Below are positions 33,592-42,679 of a stretch of DNA of 64,000 nt, one piece after another. The position numbers and the translations under genes were made by a program. The stretch's first letter is position 1. Every line of letters begins with the position of its first letter. The stretch spans positions 1,798,001-1,862,000 of the forward strand of contig CBDDLH010000016.1 of NCBI GenBank assembly GCA_965230565.1. Direction: 5' to 3'. The DNA is from BCD1 sp965230565 (GTDB taxonomy: Bacteria > Bacteroidota > Bacteroidia > Chitinophagales > Saprospiraceae). The notes under the pieces are model-generated. The model was not told where the DNA came from and did not search any database. It was given only the letters and a program-made list of their open reading frames with translations.

Positions 33592-35589
33592 ATGATTCTA
33601 AAAAATTACATTAAGGTACAGTATGCTATAGCCATGCTGTTCGTTTTTGCGCTTTCGGCTCTGCCAACGCAGCAAGCTATGGCTCAGTGCCCGAATGACA
33701 ACGCCTTTTACTTTTCCACACCGGCTCCTACCACACCTGGAGTTCCTGACGTAGTTACTACTTGTATCTACGGAGGAGAGTACATCACTATGACAAATAT
33801 GCAGGCTGGTTCAACCTACCGTATCTCTACTTGTGGTGACTCTGATTTCGATACTGAGATCACTGTTTACTCAGCGGGCGGAGTTTTCCAGGTTGAAAAT
33901 GATGATGCTTGTGGACTGCAGTCCGAAGTTGACTTCACACCTTCAGCAACTGGTGATTATGACATTTTGGTGGATGAGTGGGTCTGCTCAGATAACATGA
34001 TTTGTATGACATTGACTGTTACTTTGCTTGATACTTCACCTCCGGCAAATGACGATGCTTGTGACGCTACAGCTCTTACATTGGGCGTGCCTGCTGGCAT
34101 TAACAATGAATACGCTACTACTGAGCAGTTTGAGCCAAACCCAGGTCCTGGTACCGTAGGAGAAGCTCCAACCTGTAATGCTATCGACGGATGGTGTTCA
34201 TTCGAGTTGGATCTTGACAACACAGTATGGTATACCTTTGTAGGTCCTGCCAGCGGTTGTGTTTCTATTGAAATTCTTTCTCCAGGATTGACTGACCTGC
34301 AGTTGGCTGTTTACAATGCGGAGAACTGTAACAACTACTTCAAGTTTAAGGAAGTGGCTGCCAATGATGACGGAGGTCCTGGATTTACTCCATTCCTCGA
34401 TTACTTCGAAGTTATTCCTGGTGCAACTTACTACGTTCAGATTGATGGTTATAATGGTGCTTCTGGCACAGGTGACCAGGTCGTTGTTTATGACGGTGCG
34501 GGACCAGTTCCAGCGCCATGGACAACCAGCCACAATGGTGAAGCAGTTGGTTCATTCAGCTATGTAACATGTGGTGAGGTTTACACTGCCAGCACCAACC
34601 AATTCCCATCTCCATTCAAAGATCAGGGCGGTTATATCCTCCAGACTATGTGTGGTGACGGATATGTGCAGGCAAGAGTTGACGATGTTGATGGTCTTGG
34701 ATGGGCTGGAATCTCCATGCGTGAATCTACTGCACCAGGATCAAGAAAAGTTGAATTGAAGACTCAGTTGAACAGTCTTGTTCGCAGATCTGTTCGTAAA
34801 GGAACCAATGGATTTGCTCAAAACCAGCAATACCCACGCCCACAGGGATGGAACTGGCTGAGACTGGAAAGAGTTGGTGATCAGTTTGCTGGTTATATCT
34901 CAGAAGACGGAGAAAGCTGGCAGCAGATCTTTGCTCAATCATTCATCATGAATGGTTGCCTCCAGGTAGGTATGTTCGTTGAAAGTATCAATGTAAACTC
35001 TGTTACTACAGGAACATACTCATATCCTGAAACAGGAACTTGTCCTTGTGAAAGTAGCTTTGGTGGTACTTATAACGGAGCATACTGTGGTGCGTCTACT
35101 GGCTCACCTGGATTCCCAGACGACCCTGCTTGTGAAGCTGCTGTATGTGCTGCTGACGCATTCTGCTGTGACATCTCCTGGGATGGTATCTGTGCTGGTG
35201 CTGCATCTACTACCTTCGCTGCTGAATGTGCTGATTGTTTGAGCGCTGCTCCAGCACCAGCAGGTGGATTTGGTACACTGCAGGCTGACGTTACTCAACC
35301 AGAAGACGTTGTAAGCAATGTTGACAGAGTTGCTGACCTGACTGTATTCCCTAACCCATCTGAGGGTGTTGTGAATCTCCAGGTTGAAGATTTCATTGGC
35401 AAGTCTGCAACAGTTGTTATTTACAACAATATCGGTCAGGAAATATTCACAAGAAATTACGATGTAGTTGAAAATTCAACTATCATGGTAGACCTCACTG
35501 GTCCAAGAATTTCTAGTGGAATTTACAACCTGAACTTCGTATCAGAAGGTCAGAGAATTACCAAGCAGGTAATCATCAACAAGAAGTAA
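33592..35589 (+). CDS. Large secreted surface protein with T9SS sorting domain
   Basis: 665 aa. Signal peptide ending AMAQ; two N-terminal pre-peptidase-C-like beta-sandwich segments (about 28-130 and 155-310: NTVWYTFVGPASGCVSIEI, GATYYVQIDGYNG); a lectin/DUF1349-like domain (about 320-490: GYVQARVDDVDGLGWAGISMRES, WNWLRLERVGDQFAGYISEDGESWQQI); a Cys-rich motif (CEAAVCAADAFCCDISWDGICAGAA, about 520-545, in segments); and a T9SS type A tail (VFPNPSEGVVNLQVEDF). Codon use is strongly biased to GGT/GCT/CTG-like codons and the promoter is consensus, so it may be abundant. Ligand unknown. Confidence 0.82.
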   Translation: MILKNYIKVQYAIAMLFVFALSALPTQQAMAQCPNDNAFYFSTPAPTTPGVPDVVTTCIYGGEYITMTNMQAGSTYRISTCGDSDFDTEITVYSAGGVFQVENDDACGLQSEVDFTPSATGDYDILVDEWVCSDNMICMTLTVTLLDTSPPANDDACDATALTLGVPAGINNEYATTEQFEPNPGPGTVGEAPTCNAIDGWCSFELDLDNTVWYTFVGPASGCVSIEILSPGLTDLQLAVYNAENCNNYFKFKEVAANDDGGPGFTPFLDYFEVIPGATYYVQIDGYNGASGTGDQVVVYDGAGPVPAPWTTSHNGEAVGSFSYVTCGEVYTASTNQFPSPFKDQGGYILQTMCGDGYVQARVDDVDGLGWAGISMRESTAPGSRKVELKTQLNSLVRRSVRKGTNGFAQNQQYPRPQGWNWLRLERVGDQFAGYISEDGESWQQIFAQSFIMNGCLQVGMFVESINVNSVTTGTYSYPETGTCPCESSFGGTYNGAYCGASTGSPGFPDDPACEAAVCAADAFCCDISWDGICAGAASTTFAAECADCLSAAPAPAGGFGTLQADVTQPEDVVSNVDRVADLTVFPNPSEGVVNLQVEDFIGKSATVVIYNNIGQEIFTRNYDVVENSTIMVDLTGPRISSGIYNLNFVSEGQRITKQVIINKK

Positions 35590-35637
35590 TTCTTGTTAAA
35601 TCAAATTAGCAGATAATTAATGAATTGATGCTATAAA

Positions 35638-35669
35638 AAAGGGGCGCTTCGATACCGAAGCGCCCCTTA
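35638..35669 (+). terminator. Intrinsic terminator after the large T9SS protein
   Basis: GGGGCGCTTCG (35641-35651) pairs with CGAAGCGCCCC (35656-35666), with A residues before and TTAATTATTTT after. Confidence 0.85.
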
Positions 35670-35721
35670 ATTATTTTATCTCAATCGCAAAGCTATTTTT
35701 TGCAGAAAATTGTTTGTCAAT

Positions 35722-36126
35722 TTAATCCAAAAACCTCGACTTCCATTCCGGTTGAGGGATCATACAGGCATCTCGTTTCCCAAACATACGGTATCTGTTT
35801 CGGGCAATGACTCCATAAACAGCATCCCTAATCGAAGCAGGAATAATGATAAAACCGTACAAAACTTTCCAAAGACCATCCAAATGACGGGCCACTCTTA
35901 AAGCTGCAGTTGATCGGGTAAAAACCCTGTCTCCTTCCACCAAAACGAACGAATTGTAATCATCTGTCGGAAGGCCGTATTTGCTCAACACATCCTGACC
36001 GTATTCGGATTGCAGGGAGGCAAATTTAAAAACGCCTTTTGAATCGCGTTTCAATACAAATTGTACGCTGCTATTGCACAAATTACAAACTCCGTCGAAA
36101 AGAACTACCTTTGAATCTTCCTCCAT
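35722..36126 (-). CDS. DCC-family thiol-disulfide oxidoreductase (DUF393)
   Basis: 134 aa. The N-terminal VVLFDGVCNLCNSSVQFVLKRD carries the DxxCxxC motif that names the DCC family, and RYRMFGKRDACMIP near the end completes the family pattern. The substrate is unknown. It lies 13 bases after nadB on the same strand, so the two are likely co-transcribed. Confidence 0.87.
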   Translation of the reverse strand: MEEDSKVVLFDGVCNLCNSSVQFVLKRDSKGVFKFASLQSEYGQDVLSKYGLPTDDYNSFVLVEGDRVFTRSTAALRVARHLDGLWKVLYGFIIIPASIRDAVYGVIARNRYRMFGKRDACMIPQPEWKSRFLD

Positions 36127-36139
36127 ATTGCTTCAATTA

Positions 36140-37741
36140 TTATAAAATAGATTCCTGAATAAAGGGCAACTTATCCGGATAATCAGTAGTGTAATGCAAC
36201 CCCCTGCTTTCTCTTCTGCTCAATGCAGCCCGACTAACTAAATAAGCAATGGTAATCAGGTTCCTCAATTCACATAGCTGGGGAGATAAAACACTCGTAT
36301 GGTATAATTCTTCTGTTTCCCTATACAATAACTGAAGGCGATCCATAGCCCTTTTCAATCTTACGTTCGAGCGCACAATGCCCACATAACTGCTCATCAC
36401 TTCCTTCAACTCTTTTATACTTTGAGTTATAAGTACCATTTCCTGAGGGTCAGTAGTACCGCTTGCGTTCCACTCCGGAATACCTTCCGCAAATTTGGTT
36501 TTATCAATGGTTTCCAAAACGTCCAGGTGGATCCGATGAGCAAAAACAAGCGCCTCCAGTAAAGAATTAGATGCCAGTCGATTGGCACCGTGTAAACCGG
36601 TACTAGTGCACTCACCACAAGCATAGAGGTTTTTGATGGAGGAATGCCCCATTTCATCCGTGCGTACCCCTCCACACATATAATGGCAGGCAGGAACGAC
36701 AGGAATCATATCTTTTGCAGGATCAATTCCCAGGCTCAGACATTTATCCAGAATCGTAGGAAAATGATCCTTAAATTTTTCCATATCCAGGTGACGACAG
36801 TCCAGGAACATACTTTCTTCTCCCTGGATTTTCATTTCATTATCTATTGCCCTGGCCACAATATCCCTTGGTGCTAATGACTCCCGCTTATCATATTTTT
36901 CCATAAAGGTCCGCCCTTTACGGTCCTTGAGAATACCGCCAAACCCTCTGACAGCTTCGGAAACAAGGAAAACCGGATTTTCTCCGGCAGGATTGAACAA
37001 GGCAGTCGGGTGAAATTGCACGAATTCCATATTTCCAAGGTGACCTTTGGCCCTATACATCATGGCAATTCCATCTCCTGAAGCAATTACAGGGTTAGTT
37101 GTATTCCGATAAACTTGCCCTGCTCCTCCCGTCGCAACGACGGTCTGCCGGGCAAGAATGGTTTCCATTTCTTTAGTATCTTTATTCAAGACATAGGCAC
37201 CATAACACTCGATGTTTTCTGTGAGTCGTGTAATGGTATACCCAAGATGGTGTTGTGTAAGAAAATCCACAGCAAAATAATGTTCATGGATCTCAAGATT
37301 TGGCATGGCATCTGCTTTGGCCAGCAGTGCGCGTTGGATCTCCCAACCCGTCAGATCCTTATAATGAAGAATCCTGTTTTCCGAATGTCCGCCTTCCCGG
37401 CCAAGATCGTATTTATTGGCATCATTTTTATCAAACCGGGTTCCCCAGTCAATGATCTCCCGTACCCGCTGAGGCCCTTCGGAAGTCACGATTTCTACAG
37501 CCTTCAGGTTACAAAGTCCGTCTCCGGCATCGAGGGTATCATTGACATGTTTTTCAAAGGAATCTTTATCATCATTCCAGACTGCTGCAACCCCTCCCTG
37601 TGCATAACGGGTATTACTTTCGCTTTCATTAGTCTTAGTAAGAACTGTTATTGTCAGGTCTTTGCGTTTTTCAGCAATTTTTATAGCAGTGGTTAGACCA
37701 CCAATTCCGGCACCAATTACAAGGATATCTGTTTTCTTCAT
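36140..37741 (-). CDS. nadB: L-aspartate oxidase
   Basis: 533 aa FAD enzyme that converts L-aspartate to iminoaspartate, the first step of de novo NAD synthesis. FAD-binding GAGIGGLTTAI (residues about 9-19), the NadB signature SNTRYAQGGVAAV, FVQFHPTALFNP, the Arg-containing REAVRG-like SEAVRGFGGIL and the Cys-rich HYMCGGVRTDEMGHSSIKNLYACGE and HGANRLASNSLLEALVF are all visible. NadA/NadC are not in the window. The DCC gene downstream may share its transcript. Confidence 0.94.
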   Translation of the reverse strand: MKKTDILVIGAGIGGLTTAIKIAEKRKDLTITVLTKTNESESNTRYAQGGVAAVWNDDKDSFEKHVNDTLDAGDGLCNLKAVEIVTSEGPQRVREIIDWGTRFDKNDANKYDLGREGGHSENRILHYKDLTGWEIQRALLAKADAMPNLEIHEHYFAVDFLTQHHLGYTITRLTENIECYGAYVLNKDTKEMETILARQTVVATGGAGQVYRNTTNPVIASGDGIAMMYRAKGHLGNMEFVQFHPTALFNPAGENPVFLVSEAVRGFGGILKDRKGRTFMEKYDKRESLAPRDIVARAIDNEMKIQGEESMFLDCRHLDMEKFKDHFPTILDKCLSLGIDPAKDMIPVVPACHYMCGGVRTDEMGHSSIKNLYACGECTSTGLHGANRLASNSLLEALVFAHRIHLDVLETIDKTKFAEGIPEWNASGTTDPQEMVLITQSIKELKEVMSSYVGIVRSNVRLKRAMDRLQLLYRETEELYHTSVLSPQLCELRNLITIAYLVSRAALSRRESRGLHYTTDYPDKLPFIQESIL

Positions 37742-38013
37742 TTGTTAATTTTTTCGACGATTTACAATGGCAATTGTATCATCAAACCTGCCGCAAGATA
37801 ACTATTTTACCCTAGCCGGACCTTATCAATCATCAGACATTTATGTCAAATTTTTCATGACAAATTTTACTGATATTCAACCGATACTACCGAGGTAGCA
37901 AAGCAATTATGTGACCATTATCACCAATAAACCCAAGGGTTTTCAATATCTTCGTGGCCAAATTGAACTACCTTAAAAACAACCGTATTTCCATACGGTT
38001 CAACGCTATTTCA

Positions 38014-39753
38014 ATGAAAATCAAAGAACTTCTTCCAATCACCGATTGGCTTTCAAACTATAATAAGGATAATTTAAAAGGAGACCTTTCAGCAGGATTA
38101 ACTGTTGGGGTTATGCTCATTCCCCAAGGCATGGCATATGCTCTTATCGCAGGGTTACCCCCGATTTATGGTCTGTATGCTTCGACCATTCCAATTATCC
38201 TATATTCCATTTTTGGTACTTCAAGGCAGCTGGCAGTAGGGCCTGTAGCCATGGTTTCACTGCTTACAGCGACAGGAATTGGAGCAATGGTCCCTGAAGC
38301 TGGTAGCGAAACTTATATTGGTCTGGCCATTGCACTCGCTTTGTTTGTGGGGACCATTCAATTTTTACTAGGAGTGTTTAAACTCGGTTTTCTTGTCAAT
38401 TTCCTGTCTCATCCCGTGATCAGTGGTTTCACCTCCGCGGCAGCGCTCATTATTGGTTTGAGTCAGTTGAAACACCTCCTTGGAGTAGACATTCCCAGAA
38501 GCCACCATATTCATGAAATCATCCTGAATGCTATCGAGAAGTTTAATCCAGACCAATGGCCTACTATCCTTTTGGCTCTTGGTGGTATTGCCGTTATAAT
38601 AGGCATCAAAAGAATTAATAAAGCCATTCCCGGAACCTTGATCGCCGTTGTGCTGGGAGTCCTGATTGTCTGGGCTTTTGGACTCAACAACATGGGCGTG
38701 AAAATTGTAGGAGAAGTTCCTTCCGGGCTTCCGAAAGTAGGTATACCAACCTTTGACATGGCATCTTTTTCAGAACTACTCATCATTGCGCTGACCATCT
38801 CTTTGGTAAGTTTTATGGAAAGTATCGCCGTTGCCAAAGCGATTCAGAATAAACATAAGAACTATCAGGTCGTTCCGAATCAGGAATTGATCGCCCTTGG
38901 AGTTGCCAATATTGGTGGAGCATTTTTCCAGTCTTATCCCGTCACCGGCGGATTTTCAAGGACTGCCGTAAATGATCAGTCGGGTGCAAAAACTGGTATG
39001 GCAGGGATCTTCAGTGCCCTGCTCATCATCATAACCTTACTTTTCCTGACTCCTCTTTTTTATTATCTGCCAAAAGCTATCCTTGCCTCTGTGATCATGG
39101 TAGCTGTTTTTGGTCTTATCGACGTAAAAGAGGCTAAACACCTTTGGAGGAGTAATCGTACAGACTTTTGGATGTTGATCGTTACTTTCATAGGCACACT
39201 TTCTCTGGGGATCGAACAAGGTATAGCCCTGGGTGTGGTGCTTTCACTTGTTATGGTAATTTTCCGGACCACACGTCCACATGTTGCAGAGCTCGGCAAA
39301 GTGCCGAACACCCACTTTTACAGGAATGTTGAACGATTTGAAAACCTGGAACATAGAGCCGAATTACTCATCATGCGCTTCGATGCACAATTGTACTTTG
39401 CCAATGTCAATTATTTCAAAGATAGTCTCTATGAAATGAGTATGCGAAAGTGTGATACGCTTAAACTTATCATTATTGATTGTGAAGCTATGAACAATAT
39501 GGATAGCAGTGCGGTTCATGCTATTGATGACCTGTTGGACGATTATGAATCAAGGGGTATTGAAGTAGTATTCTCCGGAGTGAAAGGTCCTGTCAGAGAT
39601 GCACTTGAAAAAGGTGATCTCACCGGAAAAATCGGAAAGGATAAATTTTTCATGAGCATTCAGGAAGCTGTTGACTGTTACGACCAGAAATGCATGTCGG
39701 ATACGGGAAAAAAACCGAAATTCACCCAATACACGCTTCAATCGGATGCATAA
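38014..39753 (+). CDS. SulP family inorganic anion transporter
   Basis: 579 aa from the ATG at 38014; an in-frame GTG at 37954 would add 20 residues but lies in the likely promoter. About 12 transmembrane helices with SulP signatures GLTVGVMLIPQGMAYALIAGLPPIYGLYAS, GTSRQLAVGPVAMVSLL and FFQSYPVTGGFSRTAVNDQSGAKT, and a C-terminal cytosolic STAS domain (LKLIIIDCEAMNNMDSSAVHAIDDL). Substrates in the family include sulfate and bicarbonate. The last 8 bases overlap the next gene. Confidence 0.92.
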   Translation: MKIKELLPITDWLSNYNKDNLKGDLSAGLTVGVMLIPQGMAYALIAGLPPIYGLYASTIPIILYSIFGTSRQLAVGPVAMVSLLTATGIGAMVPEAGSETYIGLAIALALFVGTIQFLLGVFKLGFLVNFLSHPVISGFTSAAALIIGLSQLKHLLGVDIPRSHHIHEIILNAIEKFNPDQWPTILLALGGIAVIIGIKRINKAIPGTLIAVVLGVLIVWAFGLNNMGVKIVGEVPSGLPKVGIPTFDMASFSELLIIALTISLVSFMESIAVAKAIQNKHKNYQVVPNQELIALGVANIGGAFFQSYPVTGGFSRTAVNDQSGAKTGMAGIFSALLIIITLLFLTPLFYYLPKAILASVIMVAVFGLIDVKEAKHLWRSNRTDFWMLIVTFIGTLSLGIEQGIALGVVLSLVMVIFRTTRPHVAELGKVPNTHFYRNVERFENLEHRAELLIMRFDAQLYFANVNYFKDSLYEMSMRKCDTLKLIIIDCEAMNNMDSSAVHAIDDLLDDYESRGIEVVFSGVKGPVRDALEKGDLTGKIGKDKFFMSIQEAVDCYDQKCMSDTGKKPKFTQYTLQSDA

Positions 39754-40324
39754 TTACAATAGCGAATGGACCCTGTTCCTCGACCGGGACGGGGTGATCA
39801 ATAAAAGACTTCCCGGAAGGTATGTTGGGGATATCAGTGAATTTGAATTCCTTTTCAAAGTACCTGAGGCAATTGCCATGTTTTCCCGAATTTTTGGGCA
39901 CATCATTGTGGTAACCAACCAACAGGGAGTTGGAAAAAAGCTGATGACCGAAGAGCAATTGGGCATCGTCCACCAACATATGTATGAAGAGGTCGAAATG
40001 GCCGGAGGGCAGATCGATGCTGTTTATTTTTGCCCAGATCTCAAGACAGATGCTAACCCATGCCGCAAGCCCTCTCCTATCATGGCGCTTTGGGCGCAAC
40101 GGGATTTCCCCACGATCAACTTCAAAAAATCCATCATGGTCGGAGATTCCCTCAGCGACATTCTTTTTGGAAAAGCTTTAAAAATGGAAACCGTTTTGGT
40201 GGAAACCAATCGGAAAGAAATGAAGGCGGTTTCCGAAATGGAAAAAAACGACCGAAGTTTCAGGGTAGACCTGAAAGTTTCCGGGCTTTGGGAATTGGCG
40301 GAACTCATTGAAAAGAAGACTTAA
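39746..40324 (+). CDS. HAD-IIIA phosphatase (HisB-N/GmhB-like)
   Basis: 192 aa from the ATG at 39746, which overlaps the SulP stop codon region by 8 bases (likely translational coupling). HAD motifs: FLDRDGVIN (motif I), VTNQQGVG (motif II), CRKPSP with Lys (motif III) and VGDSLSDI (motif IV). The zinc loop of GmhB/HisB is reduced (CPDLKTDANPC; no CxH), so the heptose-bisphosphate assignment is uncertain. Converges with the next gene; the two stop codons overlap. Confidence 0.8.
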   Translation: MHNYNSEWTLFLDRDGVINKRLPGRYVGDISEFEFLFKVPEAIAMFSRIFGHIIVVTNQQGVGKKLMTEEQLGIVHQHMYEEVEMAGGQIDAVYFCPDLKTDANPCRKPSPIMALWAQRDFPTINFKKSIMVGDSLSDILFGKALKMETVLVETNRKEMKAVSEMEKNDRSFRVDLKVSGLWELAELIEKKT

Positions 40325-41334
40325 CAAAAAAAGAAATAATCACGCCCCTTAGCTTTTCCCTTGCCTTCCAATTCGGACCAAATCTCCTCCTGATCCTCCG
40401 GATTTCCCACTGCAATTATTATTTGCGGGTTTTCCAACAAATCTATAGTTTTTGTTGACTCAAAGGGCACTCCATAGACCTCATGCCCCCATTTGGAAGG
40501 GCGGTTGCAGACCCATCGAAATTCATGCCCGTTTTCTGTAAGCATGGATGCCAATAACTTTCCTTTTTTGCCGGCTCCCCAGAGGACCAAAGGTCTATCC
40601 GGCTCCCGGTCCAGTTCCTGAAATCTTGGAACCTTGAGTTTGAAATACTGTTGATTGGCGTAATGGGGATCATTACGGGAACTCCGGCTATCATGATCAC
40701 GCCAAAAATGCAAGACTTCGTCACTACCAACAGGTTTCAAACCAAATTTATAAAACCGAAAAACGAGATCATAATCCTCGGGATAAACATCCGGTTCAAA
40801 AGCCTTACACCTTTCCAAATCTTTCCGCCAAACCATCCAGCAAGGGGAAGGAATTACACACTCCCGGTAAATTTCTTCAAAATGATTTTTCTGATCAATC
40901 AATCCATTCAACCAGGATTCATATCGCTGGTATCCTCCGCCCAAAGTATTTTCAGCTATATATTTTACTTTGCCTGTGGCCAGTACTCCCCTACCCTTTG
41001 AAAGCATAATTTGCTTAAGCACTTTCAACTTCTCCGGAGCCATCAAATCATCAGCATCCATTCTTGTAATCAACTGGCCAGTACTATTGGCATAAGCAAG
41101 TCTCAAAGCGGGGATGATACCCTTTGCCGTATTATCAAAAACTTTGATCCGGGGGTCTTTTGCAGCATATGCCTTCAAAACTTTTCCGCTTTCATCTTCG
41201 GAAAAATCATTAACTGCCAATAATTCCCAATTTTGCTCTGTTTGATCAATAATAGACTCCAAACATTCTTCAAGAAATGGAATGGCATTGTAAACGGGTA
41301 ATAATATGCTGATTTTTGGATCGATAGCAGTTAT
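40321..41334 (-). CDS. Family 2 glycosyltransferase with C-terminal Rossmann-like domain; non-canonical start
   Basis: About 337 aa. GT-A fold: ISILLPVYNAIPFLEECL at the N-terminus, NWELLAVNDFSED and the DxD-type RMDADDLMAPEKL. A C-terminal domain (RPLVLWGAGKKGKLLASMLTENG ... NPQIIIAVGNPED) looks like a nucleotide-binding PglD/Rossmann unit. The conserved N-terminal strand lies upstream of the first canonical start (TTG 41262), but between it and the in-frame stop at 41337 there is no ATG, GTG or TTG. The only plausible initiator is the ATA at 41334, which overlaps the upstream stop as ATAA. Acceptor unknown. Confidence 0.75.
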   Translation of the reverse strand: MTAIDPKISILLPVYNAIPFLEECLESIIDQTEQNWELLAVNDFSEDESGKVLKAYAAKDPRIKVFDNTAKGIIPALRLAYANSTGQLITRMDADDLMAPEKLKVLKQIMLSKGRGVLATGKVKYIAENTLGGGYQRYESWLNGLIDQKNHFEEIYRECVIPSPCWMVWRKDLERCKAFEPDVYPEDYDLVFRFYKFGLKPVGSDEVLHFWRDHDSRSSRNDPHYANQQYFKLKVPRFQELDREPDRPLVLWGAGKKGKLLASMLTENGHEFRWVCNRPSKWGHEVYGVPFESTKTIDLLENPQIIIAVGNPEDQEEIWSELEGKGKAKGRDYFFFC

Positions 41335-42422
41335 TTATTCCAGTTTATTTTTCCAATTTTTCGATCACCTGCTACCCAGGCTTGTCGATAATTTTCTCCA
41401 AACCGGATCGTATAAAAATTCTCTTCATTCAACAATTCCCAGCTGTTTCCACCATTTTTAGACCATGAAATTCCGGGAATACCCACTGCCAATAAAACCT
41501 TTCCATCACCTCCGGGCACATACTGCACACAAGATCTATATCCCGGGTGAAAACCATCAGATGCCAGATACCAGGATCGCCCTCCATCCCTGGTCAGGGC
41601 TTTATTCTGAGTATTCTGATCTTTTACCTCCCAATTACCTCCAAAGATTATTCCCTGATTTTCATCCCAGAAGTCCGTCGTGAAAATTCCGGTCATCTGT
41701 TCCCCGGAGATAATAGGCGTTTCAAAAACACTCCAACTTCGACCGCGATCCTGTGAATGAAAAACCCTGGACCTGGATCCGCCGCTGACTATCCAAGCAT
41801 TATCATCATAAAGCGCAATATTCGAATTACTCGCAGCAAATGCAGCTTCACCATCGGCCGTTTCAGGTAAAAGGGAACAATCCAGCTTTTCCCAATTCAT
41901 TCCACCATCTCTGGTAATAATAACCGATAAACATCCATCAGTTGGATCTCCCATGGCTATCCCTTCATTTTTATCCCAGAATGCCATAGCATCATAAAAA
42001 ACAGCAGGATGATCTTCCTTATATACAATATCCCATGTTTTTCCTTCATCTGCCGAACGGTATAGAAGTGCAGGGGATGCAATGCAAAGTAAGAATACAG
42101 CCTCCTCTGTCGCAGCGATGGCTCTGAAATGAGGAACTATGGAATCAGTTTTAATACTATCTATCGTCCAGGAGGCTCCTCCATCCTTTGTATAGCCAAA
42201 AACGCCCCCGGAACCGGCAAACCAAACGGTCTGATCATCAACAACCTCCAGGGCCCGGATGCTGGCAGGCACCGCCAAAGTATCAATTGCACTGATGGCA
42301 AGTGTGTCCGGAATTTTAACAGGATGCTCTGTTGAATTCACCTCCTGCTTACAACCGATTGTTAGTGAGCATAGGACAAGAACAGTGAAAATGAAGGAAG
42401 GGAAAATCGGGTTATTTCTCAT
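41331..42422 (-). CDS. Lipoprotein with BNR/Ycf48-like beta-propeller
   Basis: 363 aa. Lipobox LTIGC at residues 20-24. Repeated propeller blades with BNR Asp-box-like motifs: YTKDGGASWTIDS, YRSADEGKTWDIV, ITRDGGMNWEKL, HSQDRGRSWSV, LTRDGGRSWYLA, WSKNGGNSWELL. It resembles plant/cyanobacterial Ycf48-type and sialidase-like propellers; annotated elsewhere as oxidoreductase, without redox motif here. Probably on the periplasmic or outer-membrane face. Its stop overlaps the putative ATA start of the glycosyltransferase. Confidence 0.82.
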   Translation of the reverse strand: MRNNPIFPSFIFTVLVLCSLTIGCKQEVNSTEHPVKIPDTLAISAIDTLAVPASIRALEVVDDQTVWFAGSGGVFGYTKDGGASWTIDSIKTDSIVPHFRAIAATEEAVFLLCIASPALLYRSADEGKTWDIVYKEDHPAVFYDAMAFWDKNEGIAMGDPTDGCLSVIITRDGGMNWEKLDCSLLPETADGEAAFAASNSNIALYDDNAWIVSGGSRSRVFHSQDRGRSWSVFETPIISGEQMTGIFTTDFWDENQGIIFGGNWEVKDQNTQNKALTRDGGRSWYLASDGFHPGYRSCVQYVPGGDGKVLLAVGIPGISWSKNGGNSWELLNEENFYTIRFGENYRQAWVAGDRKIGKINWNK

Positions 42423-42679
42423 GGTAAAGGTTTAAAAATATTGTGGTTAGCAACTTCAGGAGACAAAATAATGAAGTTGTTGAAAAATTCTAAAATTCCA
42501 GGCAAAAGGGAGTTCCGAATTTTGGATTTATTTCTTATTATTGTTCAATCCGAATTAATAATCCCCAAAAGGCTTCTTCTTAATACCCAATCCGGAACTA
42601 TTCCCCAATTGTGGCAACGCTGTCTTGAAGTATTGCCATTGTCTGACAATCTCCTTCATAATACCAAAAACAGAAAAAA

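Noticed and set aside
37115..37696. 193-codon plus-strand frame opposite nadB
   Set aside because: nadB is certain from its motifs; the opposite frame has none.
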